Part shown: positions 28,841 through 39,857 of the stretch, one piece after another | How the letters are laid out: every line of letters begins with the position of its first letter | Numbering within the stretch: position 1 is the stretch's first letter | Assembly: GCF_014931415.1 (NCBI RefSeq) | Contig: NZ_CP063121.1 | Span: 806,001-870,000 of the forward strand | Length of the DNA: 64,000 bases | Source: Haemophilus parainfluenzae | GTDB lineage: Bacteria > Pseudomonadota > Gammaproteobacteria > Enterobacterales > Pasteurellaceae | Reading direction: 5' to 3' | Notes under the pieces: generated by a model | The model's input: only the letters and a program-made list of their open reading frames with translations | The model's database searches: none | Told to the model about the DNA's origin: nothing | Translations under genes and position numbers: made by a program

Positions 28841-28862
28841 ACAGGATTAAAACGATAAAAAG

Positions 28863-28887
28863 AAAGCTGACGAAAGTCAGCTTTTTT
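28863..28887. terminator. Terminator shared by AI-2E permease and trmO
   Basis: A 9-base stem (28863-28871 with 28876-28884) with a GAAA tetraloop and T run follows the permease gene and overlaps the last codons of trmO on the other strand. Confidence 0.85.
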
Positions 28888-29614
28888 GTTCTTTTAATTT
28901 TTGGATATCCAGAATTTCGACACAATCTGTTGTCCCTGCTTTAATACGCCATTTAATATTAAATTCGTACAGACTAATACCATAAATACGATCGGTTTCT
29001 TTACCTTGTTGATAAGCGGGACGGGGATCTTGTGCGATCACTTCCGTAATAAATCTCGCTAAGTGCGGTCGGTTTTTGTGATATTTTTTCACCGCACTTT
29101 GGGCGATTTCTGTAAATTCTACGTTTAATTTTACAGGTGGTTTTTCTTGTGCAAAACTTGATTTTGCCTCAGGTTCGCTATCAGCATAGGCAATATAAGG
29201 CTTAATATCAAAAATAGGTGTGCCATCGACAAGATCCACGGAGCCCAAATGCAGAAAAACACGCCCATGAATACATTCCACTTGGCGTAATTCAACTTTG
29301 GATAAGCCTAGCGGATTTGGGCGATGTGTAGCGCGTGAGGCAAATACGCCGACACGTTGATTGCCTCCTAAACGAGGGGGGCGAACAGTGGATTGCCATT
29401 TCCCATGGGGTACTTTGTCGAATTGGAAAATAAGCCAAATATGGCTAAATTGCTCTAAGCCTCGCACCGCCTCTGGCGAATTATAAGGGGGGAGCAGTTC
29501 CACAATACCAATGCCATCCTGTACTAAATCTGGTTGGCGTGGCACCGAGAATTTTTCTTTGTAAGGCGTATGAATCACCGCAATTGGGTGAAGAGTCAGT
29601 GTTAAATCATTCAT
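28877..29614 (-). CDS. trmO: tRNA m6t6A37 methyltransferase
   Basis: 245 residues of the TsaA/YaeB family. It N6-methylates threonylcarbamoyladenosine at position 37 of certain threonine tRNAs using SAM, through an unusual beta-barrel fold. Visible family motifs are [58 protein letters not shown] and [18 protein letters not shown]. The C-terminal PRPAYQQ segment is also typical. Two USS cores lie inside (about 29052 and 29090). Divergent from menA. Confidence 0.93.
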   Translation of the reverse strand: MNDLTLTLHPIAVIHTPYKEKFSVPRQPDLVQDGIGIVELLPPYNSPEAVRGLEQFSHIWLIFQFDKVPHGKWQSTVRPPRLGGNQRVGVFASRATHRPNPLGLSKVELRQVECIHGRVFLHLGSVDLVDGTPIFDIKPYIAYADSEPEAKSSFAQEKPPVKLNVEFTEIAQSAVKKYHKNRPHLARFITEVIAQDPRPAYQQGKETDRIYGISLYEFNIKWRIKAGTTDCVEILDIQKLKEQKS

Positions 29615-29675
29615 AAAAAGGCAATTTCCGTGTAGAATACGCCCTTTATTGTAATCAAAAGTGCGGTCAAAAAAA

Positions 29676-30587
29676 ATGACAAATCATAAATTGAAAATGT
29701 GGTGGGAAACCGCTCGCCCAAAAACCTTGCCTTTGGCATTAGCTTCTATTTTTACCGGCTCTGCATTGGCATATTGGGCGGATAAAGAGAGTTTTAATCT
29801 CACCGTGATGTTACTTTGCTTACTTACTACCATTTTATTGCAAGTACTTTCTAACTTTGCTAACGATTACGGCGATCATCAAAAAGGGTCAGATACCGAA
29901 GAACGTATTGGGCCTTTACGTGGTATTCAGCAAGGTGCAATTTCCGCGAATGAGCTCAAATGGGGCTTAATTTTAATGGCGGTGGGGGCGTTTTTCTCAG
30001 GTGCATTCTTAATTGGTATCGCATATCAAAGTCTTACTGATTTATTGGCCTTTGCTGGTTTGGGTATTCTTGCCATTATTGCTGCCATTACTTATACCGT
30101 AGGCGCTAAACCTTATGGTTATTTAGGTTTAGGCGATTTGTCTGTTTTGCTCTTTTTTGGACTATTAGGTGTAGGTGGAACTTATTATCTACAAACTCAC
30201 AGCATTGATAGCTTAATTACTTTACCTGCGCTAGGCTCTGGTTTATTAGCAACAGCCGTTTTAAATATCAATAATTTACGTGATATTGAGCAAGATGCGA
30301 AAGTCGGGAAAAATACCTTGGTGGTACGTATTGGTCCGAAGAAGGGACGTGTTTATCACTGTATTTTATTAAGCGTTGCCGCTTTATGTTATGTGTTATT
30401 TGCGTCATCAACAGCATTTAGCCCTTGGCATTTCTTATTTTTATTGGCATTTCCATTGTTATTAAAACACGCATTATTTGTTTATCGAAGCAAAGAGCCC
30501 GCAGTGTTGCGTCCGATGTTGGCTCAGATGTCTATGATTTCTTTATTTATCAATATCTTGTTTAGTTTAGGCTTGCTTATCGGCTAA
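29676..30587 (+). CDS. menA: 1,4-dihydroxy-2-naphthoate polyprenyltransferase
   Basis: 303 residues from the ATG at 29676; a GTG inside the upstream USS (29661) is open but would place the uptake signal in the coding region. It prenylates DHNA at the inner membrane to form demethylmenaquinone. Motifs are [17 protein letters not shown], the Asp-rich [24 protein letters not shown], and the second Asp motif [17 protein letters not shown]. About eight or nine helices. There is no good Shine-Dalgarno because the USS occupies that position. rraA follows 45 bases on. Confidence 0.93.
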   Translation: MTNHKLKMWWETARPKTLPLALASIFTGSALAYWADKESFNLTVMLLCLLTTILLQVLSNFANDYGDHQKGSDTEERIGPLRGIQQGAISANELKWGLILMAVGAFFSGAFLIGIAYQSLTDLLAFAGLGILAIIAAITYTVGAKPYGYLGLGDLSVLLFFGLLGVGGTYYLQTHSIDSLITLPALGSGLLATAVLNINNLRDIEQDAKVGKNTLVVRIGPKKGRVYHCILLSVAALCYVLFASSTAFSPWHFLFLLAFPLLLKHALFVYRSKEPAVLRPMLAQMSMISLFINILFSLGLLIG

Positions 30588-30632
30588 ATCGGCTTATACT
30601 AGAGAAAAAATTTTAACGACAAGGGGTACATT

Positions 30633-31133
30633 ATGTATATCGATACTTCAGAACTTTGTGATATTTATGCTGATCAAGTGGATGTGGTTGAGCCAATTTT
30701 TTCTAGCTTTGGTGGCGTCAGCAATTTCTACGGCAAAGTGACGACAGTAAAATGTTTTGAAAATAATGGATTAATTGCCGAGATCCTTGAAGAAAATGGT
30801 GAAGGCAGAGTGCTTGTCGTAGATGGTGGTGGTGCAGTTCGCCGTGCTTTAATTGATGCTGAGCTTGCACAACTTGCCGCAGATAATGACTGGGCGGGCA
30901 TCATTGTTTATGGTGCAGTGCGTCAAATTCAACAACTTGAAAATATTGATATTGGTATTCATGCGCTTGCCCCAATTCCAGTTGGTGCAGATGAAAATAA
31001 TCATGGTGAAAGTGATCTTCCAGTGAATTTTGGTGGTGTAACATTCTTCCCTGAAGATTATATTTATGCCGATTTAACAGGTATCATTCTTTCACAGGAA
31101 GCATTAGATTTAGAAGACGTCGAAGAAGAATAA
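30633..31133 (+). CDS. rraA: Regulator of ribonuclease activity A
   Basis: 166 residues, trimeric RraA fold. It binds RNase E and inhibits mRNA decay in E. coli. Visible motifs: [75 protein letters not shown]. An AAGGGG ribosome site precedes the start. Located after menA, as in E. coli, and ended by a USS-dyad terminator. Confidence 0.95.
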   Translation: MYIDTSELCDIYADQVDVVEPIFSSFGGVSNFYGKVTTVKCFENNGLIAEILEENGEGRVLVVDGGGAVRRALIDAELAQLAADNDWAGIIVYGAVRQIQQLENIDIGIHALAPIPVGADENNHGESDLPVNFGGVTFFPEDYIYADLTGIILSQEALDLEDVEEE

Positions 31134-31155
31134 TTTTGAAATTATTGACCTCTTT

Positions 31156-31187
31156 AAAGTGCGGTTAGAAATAACCGCACTTTTTTT
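31156..31187 (+). terminator. USS-dyad terminator after rraA
   Basis: Twelve-base arms (31156-31167 and 31172-31183), GAAA tetraloop and a T run. Each arm contains a full USS core. Confidence 0.88.
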
Positions 31188-31296
31188 GTTAAAATTTTTT
31201 TGAACAAGATCACATTTTAGACATTTGTTAGTTGAAAGTTTGTAACATTCATTTAACATCGAAAATAGTTCATTTGTAATCAGTTTGGAGGGACTC

Positions 31297-32682
31297 ATGA
31301 ACGAAACAAACACAACTAAAAATTATAAAAGTGGGATTATCTTTCTGCTGGCGATAGCCTGTTTTTTTATTTTATTAAAATCTTTACCTTTCGCACCTAA
31401 GGAAAATGCTGGTTTAGCATTATTAGCCTTTGTGGCGATTCTTTGGTTAACTGAGGCGTTACATGTCACCGTGACCGCTCTTTTGGTGCCATTACTTGCA
31501 ATTGCTCTTGATTTGGTGACAACCAAACAAGCTTTAGTGGCGTTTGCTGATCCAACCATTTTCTTATTCTTTGGTGGTTTTGCTTTAGCGACAGCTTTGC
31601 ACATACAAAAACTCGATAAAATGATTGCCAATAAAATCATGGCAATGGCACGTGGTAATTTGTTTGTCGCTGTGATGTATCTTTTTGCTATTACTGCTTT
31701 CCTTTCCATGTGGATGAGTAACACAGCAACAGCTGCCATGATGTTACCTTTAGCGATGGGGATCTTAAGCAAACTTGATAAAGAAAAAGAACATAATACT
31801 TATGTCTTCGTCTTATTAGGGATTGCGTATAGTGCAAGTATTGGTGGTATGGGAACATTAGTAGGTAGCCCACCAAATGCTATCGTTGCAAGTAACTTAC
31901 ATTTAACTTTCTCTGATTGGTTATGGTATGGTTTACCAATTATGCTCATTTTGATGCCGTTGATGATTGGTACACTTTTCATTGTCTTTAAACCAAGACT
32001 TCATTTACATTTTGAACAAAACTTTGAACGTATTGAAATGAATGGCCAACGTGTTTTAACGCTTGTGATTTTTGGTCTCATTGCGCTTTGTTGGGTATTT
32101 AGTAGTTATATTAATCCAATCATTTCAGGTGTATTTGGTCTTGCTAAAAATATCGGTAGTTTTGATAGCGTTGTCGCATTGCTTGCTGCTGTCATTATTT
32201 GTTCAACTGGTGTGGCAAATTGGAAACAAATCCAAGAAAGCACGGACTGGGGTGTATTAATGCTTTTCGGTGGTGGCTTAACTTTAAGCGCCGTGTTAAA
32301 AGATTCTGGTGCAAGTAAAGTATTAGCTGACGGTATTGTATTCTTAGTTCAAGGACAACATTACTATCTCATTGGTTTATTGGTCGCAACCTTCATTATT
32401 TTCTTAACTGAATTTACGTCCAATACTGCGAGTGCAGCATTATTAGTGCCAATCTTTATTTCTATCGCGCAATCTCTTGGTATGCCAGAAATTGGTCTTG
32501 CCTTAATCATCGGTTTAGGTGCTTCTTGTGCCTTTATGTTACCAGTGGCGACACCGCCAAATGCAATCGTATTTGGTACGGGACATGTTCGTCAGAGTGA
32601 TATGGTGAAAGCTGGGTTTATCTTAAATATTGTGTGTATACTCGTTATCGCGACAATAGGATATTATTTCTGGTTGAATTAA
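31297..32682 (+). CDS. SLC13/DASS-family dicarboxylate transporter
   Basis: 461 residues from the ATG at 31297 with a GGAGGG ribosome site; an earlier TTG is open but overlaps that site. The two SNT motifs that bind Na+ and carboxylate in INDY-type carriers are visible as MWMSNTATAAMMLP and EFTSNTASAALLVP, and GTLVGSPPNAIVA and VATPPNAIVFGTG are the re-entrant loop repeats. It probably imports succinate, fumarate or malate, which would suit the fumarate reductase in this genome. A single gene with its own terminator. Confidence 0.92.
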   Translation: MNETNTTKNYKSGIIFLLAIACFFILLKSLPFAPKENAGLALLAFVAILWLTEALHVTVTALLVPLLAIALDLVTTKQALVAFADPTIFLFFGGFALATALHIQKLDKMIANKIMAMARGNLFVAVMYLFAITAFLSMWMSNTATAAMMLPLAMGILSKLDKEKEHNTYVFVLLGIAYSASIGGMGTLVGSPPNAIVASNLHLTFSDWLWYGLPIMLILMPLMIGTLFIVFKPRLHLHFEQNFERIEMNGQRVLTLVIFGLIALCWVFSSYINPIISGVFGLAKNIGSFDSVVALLAAVIICSTGVANWKQIQESTDWGVLMLFGGGLTLSAVLKDSGASKVLADGIVFLVQGQHYYLIGLLVATFIIFLTEFTSNTASAALLVPIFISIAQSLGMPEIGLALIIGLGASCAFMLPVATPPNAIVFGTGHVRQSDMVKAGFILNIVCILVIATIGYYFWLN

Positions 32683-32693
32683 TCGTATAAAAG

Positions 32694-32729
32694 AAAAGGG
32701 CGCGTTGGATATCTTCAACACGCCCTTTT
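32694..32729. terminator. Terminator between the DASS transporter and plsB
   Basis: Fourteen-base arms (32694-32707 and 32716-32729) with one mismatch. Short T and A tails on the two sides suit both converging genes. Confidence 0.75.
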
Positions 32730-32746
32730 ATTATTCCAAATAAAGA

Positions 32747-35203
32747 TTATTCATCTTTATTTGATTTATCCTCTTCTTCTACTTCAATCTCAACGTCATC
32801 TGCTTTGTCTGCAGCACCGTTAATCGTTAAGCAAACTTCGCTAGAAATTAAATGCTCTAAGATTGTTGCTAGTTCGTGTAATTTTTCTTTATCATCATCG
32901 AAATAACCTTCTTCTTTTAAGTTAGCAATGAAGGCCGAGAAGACTGCTTTATCAAAGAACTCTGGTGCGTTAATACCGTGTAATACAGAAAGACGCTGTG
33001 CCACCAATTGGCTTTCTTTTTCTAATAAGCCACGAGCAATTCCAGGATCTTTACGTAAAATACTCACTGTGATGTAGTAACGTTGTAAGATTTCACGCAT
33101 ACCAGCAGACCAAAGTTGTAAAATACGAACTTTAGCGCGGTGAATCGATAAGAAATTATCATTGGCTTGGATAACATCCTGACGCGCAAATTCATCAATA
33201 ATGGCTTCAATTTGTGTATTTAATTCTTCTTCATTGAAATGAAGGAAGAGTTCGCCTTTTAAGAATGGATAAATTTTACGAACCGCATCCAATAATAAAT
33301 CTTTTTGAATCGCTTCATAATGTAAAACGATACTCGCAACAAGTGAAGGCAACACAAATAAGTGTTGAATATTATTGCGGTAATACGTCATAAGAACAGC
33401 CGAATTACGTTCTAAACGAATAATTTCCCCAAAGTTATCTTTTTCAACTAATACACCTACGCGATCTAAGCTTAATACGTGGTCAAGCATTGCTTTTGGT
33501 GTATCGGTTGGGATTACCACATCAGTAGAATATGGGACATTTTTCAACATCTCTTGATAACTAGAGAGTTGTTCTAATAGTTGTTCATGAGAAAGCGCAC
33601 GCTGACGGGAAGATAGGAGTGCAGTCCCCACTAAATTCATCGCATTAACGGCTGCCGCTTTATTGATATTTACCATGACTTGATTAGAAACCGACCCAAC
33701 CGCATGGTTAAACCAGTGAGGTTTATCTTCATGATGTTGTTCTTTCCATTCTGGATAATGGTGATTGAGGTAATTGGAAAGTGTGATTGGCTCACCGAAA
33801 TTCACAAAGCCTTGACCTAAATTACGTAATTTTTTAATTACACGTAAAACTAAGCCGGCATTTTCTTTTTCTTTTGCAGCACCACGTAATTCTTTCGCGT
33901 AAGTATCTACTTCTAATACGTGCTCATAACCAATATACACGGGTACCACAGAAATTGGACGCGTTTGGTTATGTTGAAGTGCTTGTAGTGTCATTGACAT
34001 CATACCGGTTTTCGGTGCAAGCAAGCGGCCTGTACGAGAACGACCACCTTCAATAAAGTATTCGACGGAGTAACCGCGGTGGAATAATTCCCCTAAATAC
34101 TCACGGAAAATTGCAGAGTAAAGGCGGTTACCTTTAAACGTACGGCGAATAAAGAATGCCCCCCAGCTACGGAATAAAGGACCCGCTGGCCAGAAGTTTA
34201 AGTTGATTCCTGCTGCAATGTGTGGTGGTACAAGACCTTGGTGATAGAGCACATAAGAAAGTAACAAATAGTCAATGTGACTACGGTGACAAGGCACATA
34301 AACAATCTCATGTCCTTCTAATGCTAATTTACGCACGCGGTCCGCATTTTGTACATCAATACCGGAATATAGCTTGTTCCATAACCAACGTAAGAAACGA
34401 TCCGCCGCACGAAGACTTGAATGGCTTACATTAGCCGCAATTTCATGAAGAATTTTTTCGGCTTCAGCATAGGCTTTCTCACGGCTGATATTTTTTGATT
34501 TTGCCTCATCTTCAATCGCATTTTGAATTGCTTGAGAATTTAAGAGTTTATTAAACATCGCTTCGCGGTTTGGCAAACGAGGTCCAGTCGCGGAAATGCG
34601 TTGTTTAGCAAAGTGCATTTTAGCCACGCGAGCCAGTTTTTGTGCAATTTTTTCATCTGAACCGTGCTCATTTACCATGTAACGCAAAGAAAGTGCCTGA
34701 GAAAAACGCACAAAAGTATCACGTCCAAACCAAATTGCCGCAAAGGTTTTTTGAAGACCATTTAATAAGCGAAGATTAGGTAAGCTTGCTTTATCTTCTT
34801 TACCTGGTGAACGCCCCCAAAGCACAGAAACCGGAATCAGTTGTACATCTAAATCAGCAACATCACGGTGCAACTCTAAATATTTATTGAAGACTTTGAC
34901 AGTTTCATCTTTTGCGCCTTTTGATTTAAAAAAGCGGCGACCTTCGTCTAAATAGACATAACGTGGTAATGCTACGCCATCAATCACATTCTTTTCAGCT
35001 GGATCAGGTAAACCGACGCTCAAACAGTTACGACGGAAAATCACGAAGTCAGTTTGAGAGGTATAAGGTAAAACGTAAAGAATGGGTTGATTGATATTGA
35101 GTTGAAGCTCTTCGATGGGTTGAGCGGGAATAGGATTATTTTTTACTAGAACCGAAAGCGGTAATTCTAATAATTTACGATAAGTACTTACGATGCCAGA
35201 CAT
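32747..35203 (-). CDS. plsB: Glycerol-3-phosphate 1-O-acyltransferase
   Basis: 818 residues from the ATG at 35203 ([19 protein letters not shown]); an ATG at 35230 is also open but its extra nine residues look like the Shine-Dalgarno region. It acylates glycerol-3-phosphate at sn-1, starting phospholipid synthesis at the inner membrane. Acyltransferase blocks are visible: [18 protein letters not shown] (catalytic HX4D), [39 protein letters not shown] and [12 protein letters not shown]. The C-terminus is acidic ([17 protein letters not shown]). Divergent from lexA. Confidence 0.96.
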   Translation of the reverse strand: MSGIVSTYRKLLELPLSVLVKNNPIPAQPIEELQLNINQPILYVLPYTSQTDFVIFRRNCLSVGLPDPAEKNVIDGVALPRYVYLDEGRRFFKSKGAKDETVKVFNKYLELHRDVADLDVQLIPVSVLWGRSPGKEDKASLPNLRLLNGLQKTFAAIWFGRDTFVRFSQALSLRYMVNEHGSDEKIAQKLARVAKMHFAKQRISATGPRLPNREAMFNKLLNSQAIQNAIEDEAKSKNISREKAYAEAEKILHEIAANVSHSSLRAADRFLRWLWNKLYSGIDVQNADRVRKLALEGHEIVYVPCHRSHIDYLLLSYVLYHQGLVPPHIAAGINLNFWPAGPLFRSWGAFFIRRTFKGNRLYSAIFREYLGELFHRGYSVEYFIEGGRSRTGRLLAPKTGMMSMTLQALQHNQTRPISVVPVYIGYEHVLEVDTYAKELRGAAKEKENAGLVLRVIKKLRNLGQGFVNFGEPITLSNYLNHHYPEWKEQHHEDKPHWFNHAVGSVSNQVMVNINKAAAVNAMNLVGTALLSSRQRALSHEQLLEQLSSYQEMLKNVPYSTDVVIPTDTPKAMLDHVLSLDRVGVLVEKDNFGEIIRLERNSAVLMTYYRNNIQHLFVLPSLVASIVLHYEAIQKDLLLDAVRKIYPFLKGELFLHFNEEELNTQIEAIIDEFARQDVIQANDNFLSIHRAKVRILQLWSAGMREILQRYYITVSILRKDPGIARGLLEKESQLVAQRLSVLHGINAPEFFDKAVFSAFIANLKEEGYFDDDKEKLHELATILEHLISSEVCLTINGAADKADDVEIEVEEEDKSNKDE

Positions 35204-35373
35204 AATTAATATTCTCTTTTTGTTAGACATTTCCAGGTATTGTCTGGCATTTTAACACATTCGACCAGTCAAATTCTAAAAATTTACATTTGAGATTTAT
35301 GATGAACACGCAAAAATATGAAAAAATTGACCGCACTTTTATCGCTAGAAAATAGTTGTTGCAATCGCCATCT

Positions 35374-35393
35374 TTCTGTATATACTAACAGTT
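35374..35393 (+). promoter_or_regulatory. LexA (SOS) box 1 upstream of lexA
   Basis: CTG, ten bases (TATATACTAA), CAG: a good match to the enterobacterial-type SOS box. It sits 28 bases before the lexA start. Confidence 0.88.
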
Positions 35394-35394
35394 A

Positions 35395-35414
35395 TTCTGT
35401 ATAAAGTAACAGGA
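35395..35414 (+). promoter_or_regulatory. LexA (SOS) box 2 upstream of lexA
   Basis: CTG, ten bases (TATAAAGTAA), CAG, 21 bases downstream of box 1 and overlapping the AGGAG ribosome site. Two tandem boxes are the classic arrangement for lexA autoregulation. Confidence 0.88.
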
Positions 35415-35420
35415 GTGTAT

Positions 35421-36047
35421 ATGAGACCATTAACAGCCAGACAACAAGAGGTTCTGGAACTCTTAAAACGCCATTTAGAAACCACGGGTATGCCGCCAAC
35501 TCGTGCAGAAATTTCTCGTGAATTAGGCTTTAAATCCCCTAATGCGGCGGAAGAACATTTAAAAGCGCTTGCTCGGAAAGGTGCAATTGAAATTGTTGCG
35601 GGGGCTTCTCGCGGTATTCGAATTATTGATGACAGTGCAAATGATGAGGAAGAAGAAGGTTTACCACTCATTGGTCGCGTGGCCGCAGGGGAACCAATTT
35701 TAGCCGAGCAACATATTGAAGGTACCTACCGTGTTGATGCTAATATGTTTAAGCCACAAGCTGACTTTTTATTAAAAGTATACGGTCAATCCATGAAAGA
35801 TATCGGCATTTTAGATGGCGATCTTCTTGCGGTTCATAGTACAAAAGATGTACGTAATGGACAGATTGTTGTCGCACGAATTGAAGATGAAGTGACAGTA
35901 AAACGCTTAGAACGCAAAGGTTCCGTTATTTATTTGCATGCAGAAAACGAAGAGTTCCAACCAATTGTGGTGAATCTTGAAGAACAGCCTCATTTTGAAA
36001 TTGAAGGTATTGCAGTAGGGATTATCCGCAATAACGCTTGGATGTAA
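35421..36047 (+). CDS. lexA: SOS-response repressor LexA
   Basis: 208 residues from the ATG at 35421; a GTG at 35415 is open but inside the ribosome site. The N-terminal winged helix ([14 protein letters not shown] ... [24 protein letters not shown]) binds SOS boxes; the C-terminal peptidase cuts at Ala89-Gly90 (RVAAGEP) with Ser124 (YGQSMKD) and Lys161 (EVTVKRL), spaced as in E. coli. RecA filaments trigger self-cleavage after DNA damage. Divergent from plsB, as in E. coli. A USS pair follows the gene. Confidence 0.97.
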   Translation: MRPLTARQQEVLELLKRHLETTGMPPTRAEISRELGFKSPNAAEEHLKALARKGAIEIVAGASRGIRIIDDSANDEEEEGLPLIGRVAAGEPILAEQHIEGTYRVDANMFKPQADFLLKVYGQSMKDIGILDGDLLAVHSTKDVRNGQIVVARIEDEVTVKRLERKGSVIYLHAENEEFQPIVVNLEEQPHFEIEGIAVGIIRNNAWM

Positions 36048-36052
36048 TGATG

Positions 36053-36093
36053 AAAGTGCGGTGATAAAATAAAGTGTTTTTTGACCGCACTTT
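36053..36093 (+). terminator. USS inverted pair after lexA
   Basis: Ten-base arms (36053-36062 and 36084-36093) with a 21-base loop. The T run after the stem is only three long, so terminator strength is doubtful. Confidence 0.5.
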
Positions 36094-36168
36094 GTCTATT
36101 CTGGCTATTTGCCATTCGGCTTATTGCTCTCTATAATGCCAAAAAATTTTCAAATCAAGGAAGGAAAC

Positions 36169-36993
36169 ATGCAGTTTTCCAAAATGCATGGCCTTGGCAA
36201 TGACTTTGTCGTTGTTGATGCTGTGACGCAAAATGCCTATTTTACCCCTGAAACCATTAAACGCTTAGCTGATCGTCATCGTGGCATTGGTTTTGATCAG
36301 CTTTTAATTGTTGAGCCACCTTATGATCCAGATTTAGATTTCCATTACCGTATTTTTAATGCAGATGGCAGTGAAGTATCGCAATGTGGAAACGGGGCAA
36401 GATGTTTTGCGCGTTTTGTGACTTTAAAAGGGCTGACCAATAAAAAGGATATTGCAGTAAGCACACAAAAAGGAAAAATGGTTTTAACGGTAAAAGAAGA
36501 TGGGCAAATTCGCGTCAATATGGGCGAGCCGATTTGGGAGCCGAATAAAATACCTTTTACTGCAAACAAATTTGAAAAAAACTATATTCTACGTACCGAT
36601 GTTCAAACGGTGCTTTGTGGTGCAGTATCAATGGGTAATCCGCATTGTGTTGTTCAAGTGGACAATATTGAAACGGCTAATGTAGCAGAATTAGGTCCAT
36701 TATTAGAGAATCACGAACGTTTTCCAGAAAGGGTAAATGCTGGATTTATGCAAGTCGTCAACCGTAACCACATTAAGTTGCGTGTATATGAACGTGGTGC
36801 TGGTGAAACACAAGCTTGTGGCAGTGGGGCGTGTGCAGCGGCAGCTGTTGGGATTATGCAAGGTTTACTTGATAAAAAAGTGCAAGTTGATTTACCCGGT
36901 GGTAGCTTGCTTATTGAGTGGGAAGGCGTAGGTTCACCGCTTTATATGACTGGCGATGCGACTCATATCTATGATGGCAACATTCACCTTTAA
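36169..36993 (+). CDS. dapF: Diaminopimelate epimerase
   Basis: 274 residues from the ATG at 36169, with AAGGAAGGA before it; a longer in-frame start at 36109 has no support. It converts LL-DAP to meso-DAP for lysine and peptidoglycan. The two catalytic Cys are in [12 protein letters not shown] and [27 protein letters not shown] is the standard N-terminus. It has its own terminator and is separated from dapA by about 10.6 kb. Confidence 0.96.
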   Translation: MQFSKMHGLGNDFVVVDAVTQNAYFTPETIKRLADRHRGIGFDQLLIVEPPYDPDLDFHYRIFNADGSEVSQCGNGARCFARFVTLKGLTNKKDIAVSTQKGKMVLTVKEDGQIRVNMGEPIWEPNKIPFTANKFEKNYILRTDVQTVLCGAVSMGNPHCVVQVDNIETANVAELGPLLENHERFPERVNAGFMQVVNRNHIKLRVYERGAGETQACGSGACAAAAVGIMQGLLDKKVQVDLPGGSLLIEWEGVGSPLYMTGDATHIYDGNIHL

Positions 36994-37010
36994 TCTTTTC
37001 TAATCTGAAG

Positions 37011-37044
37011 AAAAAATGCGTGGAAGATTATCCACGCATTTTTT
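37011..37044. terminator. Bidirectional terminator between dapF and carbonic anhydrase
   Basis: Twelve-base perfect arms (37013-37024 and 37031-37042) flanked by A and T runs. Confidence 0.88.
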
Positions 37045-37046
37045 AT

Positions 37047-37799
37047 TTATTGTTCAACTTCCACATCACGCTGATTTAATGGTTGCGTTGGACGGTTGTT
37101 TTTCCCTTCCATTTCTTCTATCGCGGCAATTTGTGCTTTGCTTGCTTGAATTGGTGATTTAAAAATGGTCCAAGCCACGTTTTCACTACAAGGTGGAGTT
37201 GTGAGTGATCCATTTAAGCGGAAGCGTGCCATCTCTTTTGGCATTAGCGCTTTAATATCAATCTGTTGAGCCAATTTTTCTTTTTGTCCAACGGTGAGTT
37301 TTTTCTCAACTACCGGTGCTAATGCTGGATTCGCTTCGCCTTCATTGACCATTACGGCAACAACTGCCAAAGCTTTATCTTCACTTTGATGGACAAAATG
37401 AATTTCTAAAGGATAATGTTGGCGTTTAAAAGTATGTTCACTTGGTGTGTGAAAGTGAAATTGTTTTAAATAAAATGGTTTGTTGTTGAGCGTAATAAAT
37501 GGTGCATTTTCTTGTGCAACGCTAACTTGCACGGTATGTCCATTGTTTTCTACTTGATACTCCGCAGGGAAGTAATTCATCTTAAGTGGTTTATTTGCCA
37601 CTTTCATGCCGTTATCTGCTTCAAGATTAACAGGCGACTGAACTTTCCCTAGCTTACAGGTTTGATATTCGGTGAGCAAATCACCCCAATGTTCAGGGCT
37701 TTCTTTTCCATTATAAGACCAATGCGCTTTATGCGTTTGGGCAAATGATGATGCGCTTAATGCGATAAGTAAGCTAGAAAGCAATAGACGAGTCTTCAT
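37047..37799 (-). CDS. Alpha-class carbonic anhydrase, periplasmic
   Basis: 250 residues from the ATG at 37799, which has AGGAGAGG upstream; a longer open frame upstream is unlikely. A Sec signal peptide is present (LLLSSLLIALSASSFA). The alpha-CA pattern is complete: HWSYNGKESPEHWGDL, QSPVNL, zinc ligands in KQFHFHTPSEH (two His) and EIHFVHQ (third), and the substrate region GSLTTPPCSENVAWTIF. It hydrates CO2 to bicarbonate in the periplasm, which would help a capnophilic respiratory-tract bacterium. Single gene between dapF and dusC. Confidence 0.95.
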   Translation of the reverse strand: MKTRLLLSSLLIALSASSFAQTHKAHWSYNGKESPEHWGDLLTEYQTCKLGKVQSPVNLEADNGMKVANKPLKMNYFPAEYQVENNGHTVQVSVAQENAPFITLNNKPFYLKQFHFHTPSEHTFKRQHYPLEIHFVHQSEDKALAVVAVMVNEGEANPALAPVVEKKLTVGQKEKLAQQIDIKALMPKEMARFRLNGSLTTPPCSENVAWTIFKSPIQASKAQIAAIEEMEGKNNRPTQPLNQRDVEVEQ

Positions 37800-37952
37800 G
37801 AGGCACCTCTCCTTTTTTGTGGTATATGCCTCATCGATTCTACTGATTCTGTATGATAGCTTTTTGATTTTGGTCAAGTTTTGTTTGTGTGTAAGCACTC
37901 ATCGTACGAGTGGGGTAATGCTAAAAAAGCCGTCTATTTTGACCGCACTTTT

Positions 37953-38885
37953 TTAGCTCTGACAGAGTCGCTCTCTCAGATCTTCTGCAGTTTTGCTGGT
38001 TTTAATTCGTTCAAAAACGATATCTGCTTCAGGATATTCTTTATTAAGATAGCGTAGCCATTGTTTGATCCGGGCAACATGATAAAAACCGGAATCATGG
38101 AAATTTTCCATTTCCGCATATTTTTGCAAGATTTTTTGAATATCCACCCAAGGCATTTTTTCGCAATTTTGTTTGAGTACAAGGCTTAAGTTTGGGATAT
38201 TTAATGCACCACGCCCGACCATTAGATCTTCGCAACCTGTCGCTTTCAAACATGCTTGACCATCTTCCCAACGCCAAATTTCACCATTAGCAATCACTGG
38301 GATCGTCAAGCGAGATCTCACTTCACCGATTTTTTCCCAATTGATGCGATCGGCACGATAGCCATCGGCTTTAGTTCGACCGTGAATAGTGATTTCAGTG
38401 GCGCCACCTTGTTGTACGGCATCAGCAATTTCAAACGCTTGTGAAGTACAATCCCAACCTAATCTTACTTTCACACTGACAGGTAAATGACTAGGTACGG
38501 TTTGTCGCAAGGCTAGAGTCGCTTGATAAATTAATTCAGGTTGTTTGAGAAGTGCTGCTCCTCCGTTGCTCCCATTAACGGTTTTGGATGGACAGCCACA
38601 ATTTAAATCAATACCATGTGAGCCAAGCTCAATGGCGCGATTAGCATTTTCAGCAAGACAGTTTGGATGTTGACCTAAAAGTTGGACACGAACAGGTGTT
38701 TTAGAAGGGGTAAAGCCCTGATTTTTGAGTTCAGGGCAAAGACGATAAAAGACTTTTTCGGGTAAGAGTTGATCCACCACGCGAACAAATTCGGTGATGC
38801 AAAGATCGTATTCATTCACTTCGGTTAAAAGCTGACGAACGAAAGGATCAAGCACTCCTTGCATAGGGGCGAGGATTACGCGCAC
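37953..38885 (-). CDS. dusC: tRNA-dihydrouridine(16) synthase C
   Basis: 310 residues. FMN TIM barrel; it reduces U16 of tRNAs. The starting motif [18 protein letters not shown] (rather than MAGIT) and [25 protein letters not shown], with the catalytic Cys, are typical of DusC. VIANGEIW and [13 protein letters not shown] are also present. The start overlaps the djlA stop by one base, implying co-transcription. A USS core is at about 37941 in the short region between this gene and the carbonic anhydrase. Confidence 0.93.
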   Translation of the reverse strand: MRVILAPMQGVLDPFVRQLLTEVNEYDLCITEFVRVVDQLLPEKVFYRLCPELKNQGFTPSKTPVRVQLLGQHPNCLAENANRAIELGSHGIDLNCGCPSKTVNGSNGGAALLKQPELIYQATLALRQTVPSHLPVSVKVRLGWDCTSQAFEIADAVQQGGATEITIHGRTKADGYRADRINWEKIGEVRSRLTIPVIANGEIWRWEDGQACLKATGCEDLMVGRGALNIPNLSLVLKQNCEKMPWVDIQKILQKYAEMENFHDSGFYHVARIKQWLRYLNKEYPEADIVFERIKTSKTAEDLRERLCQS

Positions 38886-39751
38886 TATTTCCAGCCTTTT
38901 GCTTTACAAATTAAATCGTAAGCAGCTTGGATTTGTTGCGCTTTTTCTTTAGCCATTTCCATCATTTCTGGCGGTAAGCCTTTTGCGACTAATTTATCTG
39001 GGTGATGTTCATTCATTAAACGACGATATGCACGTTTTACCGCATTGCGATCATCACTTTCACTCACGCCCAATACTTTATAAGCATCGCCTAATGTAGG
39101 GCCTGAAGATTGTTGGTATCCGCCTTGTTGTTGGTATTGGTAGCCACCTTGCTGTTGATAACCACCTTGTTGATATTGGCGATAGAATCCACCTTGGGTA
39201 AATTGGCGAGCCGCAATTTCCATTGCGAGCATTTGCTCAAACTGCATACGGGAAAGACCAAGCTCTTCGGCCACCACATAAAGCACTTCTTTTTCTGAGT
39301 CATGTAATTGAGAATCAGCAAATGCGGCTTGCACTTGTACGTGCAAGAACATTCTCAGCAAGTCAGCACGTTGTCCACATCCAATACGGAATTCGCGAAT
39401 CACCTGACGTAGTGGAAAATCTGTTGCTTTACCTCGACTAAATGCCTCTTGAGCAAGTTTGCGATGACTCTCATCTAATTGCATCTGATTCATCAACTGA
39501 TTTGCCAGTTGAATATCTTCTTCTGTCACTCGACCTTTGGATTTACTTAAATGTCCAAGTACCGCAAAAGTAGTTTGCATAAAGAGCGCTTGTCGGGTCG
39601 TTTTTTTCTTAAAAAAGCTAGAGTTAACCGAACCAAGCTCATAGAGTTTTTTATCTGCGATAGAGCCTAAAATAAGTCCAGCGATGGCGCCTAAAAAGCC
39701 ACCCCATTTAAAACCGAGAAAAACGCCGATAATCTTTCCAAAAAAATACAT
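38885..39751 (-). CDS. djlA: Co-chaperone DjlA
   Basis: 288 residues. An N-terminal membrane helix ([27 protein letters not shown]), a TerB-like helical domain near residues 55-180, a Gln/Gly/Tyr-rich linker around 193-225 ([15 protein letters not shown]), and a C-terminal J domain with HPD in [16 protein letters not shown]. It stimulates DnaK at the inner membrane. The linker is more repetitive than in E. coli. It overlaps dusC by one base, and a USS lies just upstream. Confidence 0.94.
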   Translation of the reverse strand: MYFFGKIIGVFLGFKWGGFLGAIAGLILGSIADKKLYELGSVNSSFFKKKTTRQALFMQTTFAVLGHLSKSKGRVTEEDIQLANQLMNQMQLDESHRKLAQEAFSRGKATDFPLRQVIREFRIGCGQRADLLRMFLHVQVQAAFADSQLHDSEKEVLYVVAEELGLSRMQFEQMLAMEIAARQFTQGGFYRQYQQGGYQQQGGYQYQQQGGYQQSSGPTLGDAYKVLGVSESDDRNAVKRAYRRLMNEHHPDKLVAKGLPPEMMEMAKEKAQQIQAAYDLICKAKGWK

Positions 39752-39857
39752 TCTCTTCCCCTAAAGTGCGGTCAAAAGGTCTTTTGACAATAATGGGCAG
39801 ACGCAAATGTCTGCCCCTACATTAATATGGCTTTATTCTTATTTTTCAAGTGATGAA

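Noticed and set aside
31690..31876. Minus-strand open frames inside the SLC13 transporter and inside the other large membrane-protein genes
   Set aside because: They are shadows of strongly conserved genes, without ribosome sites or recognisable products.
37800..37898. Longer N-terminus for the carbonic anhydrase
   Set aside because: The signal peptide begins at the ATG at 37799, which has a strong AGGAGAGG site in front.
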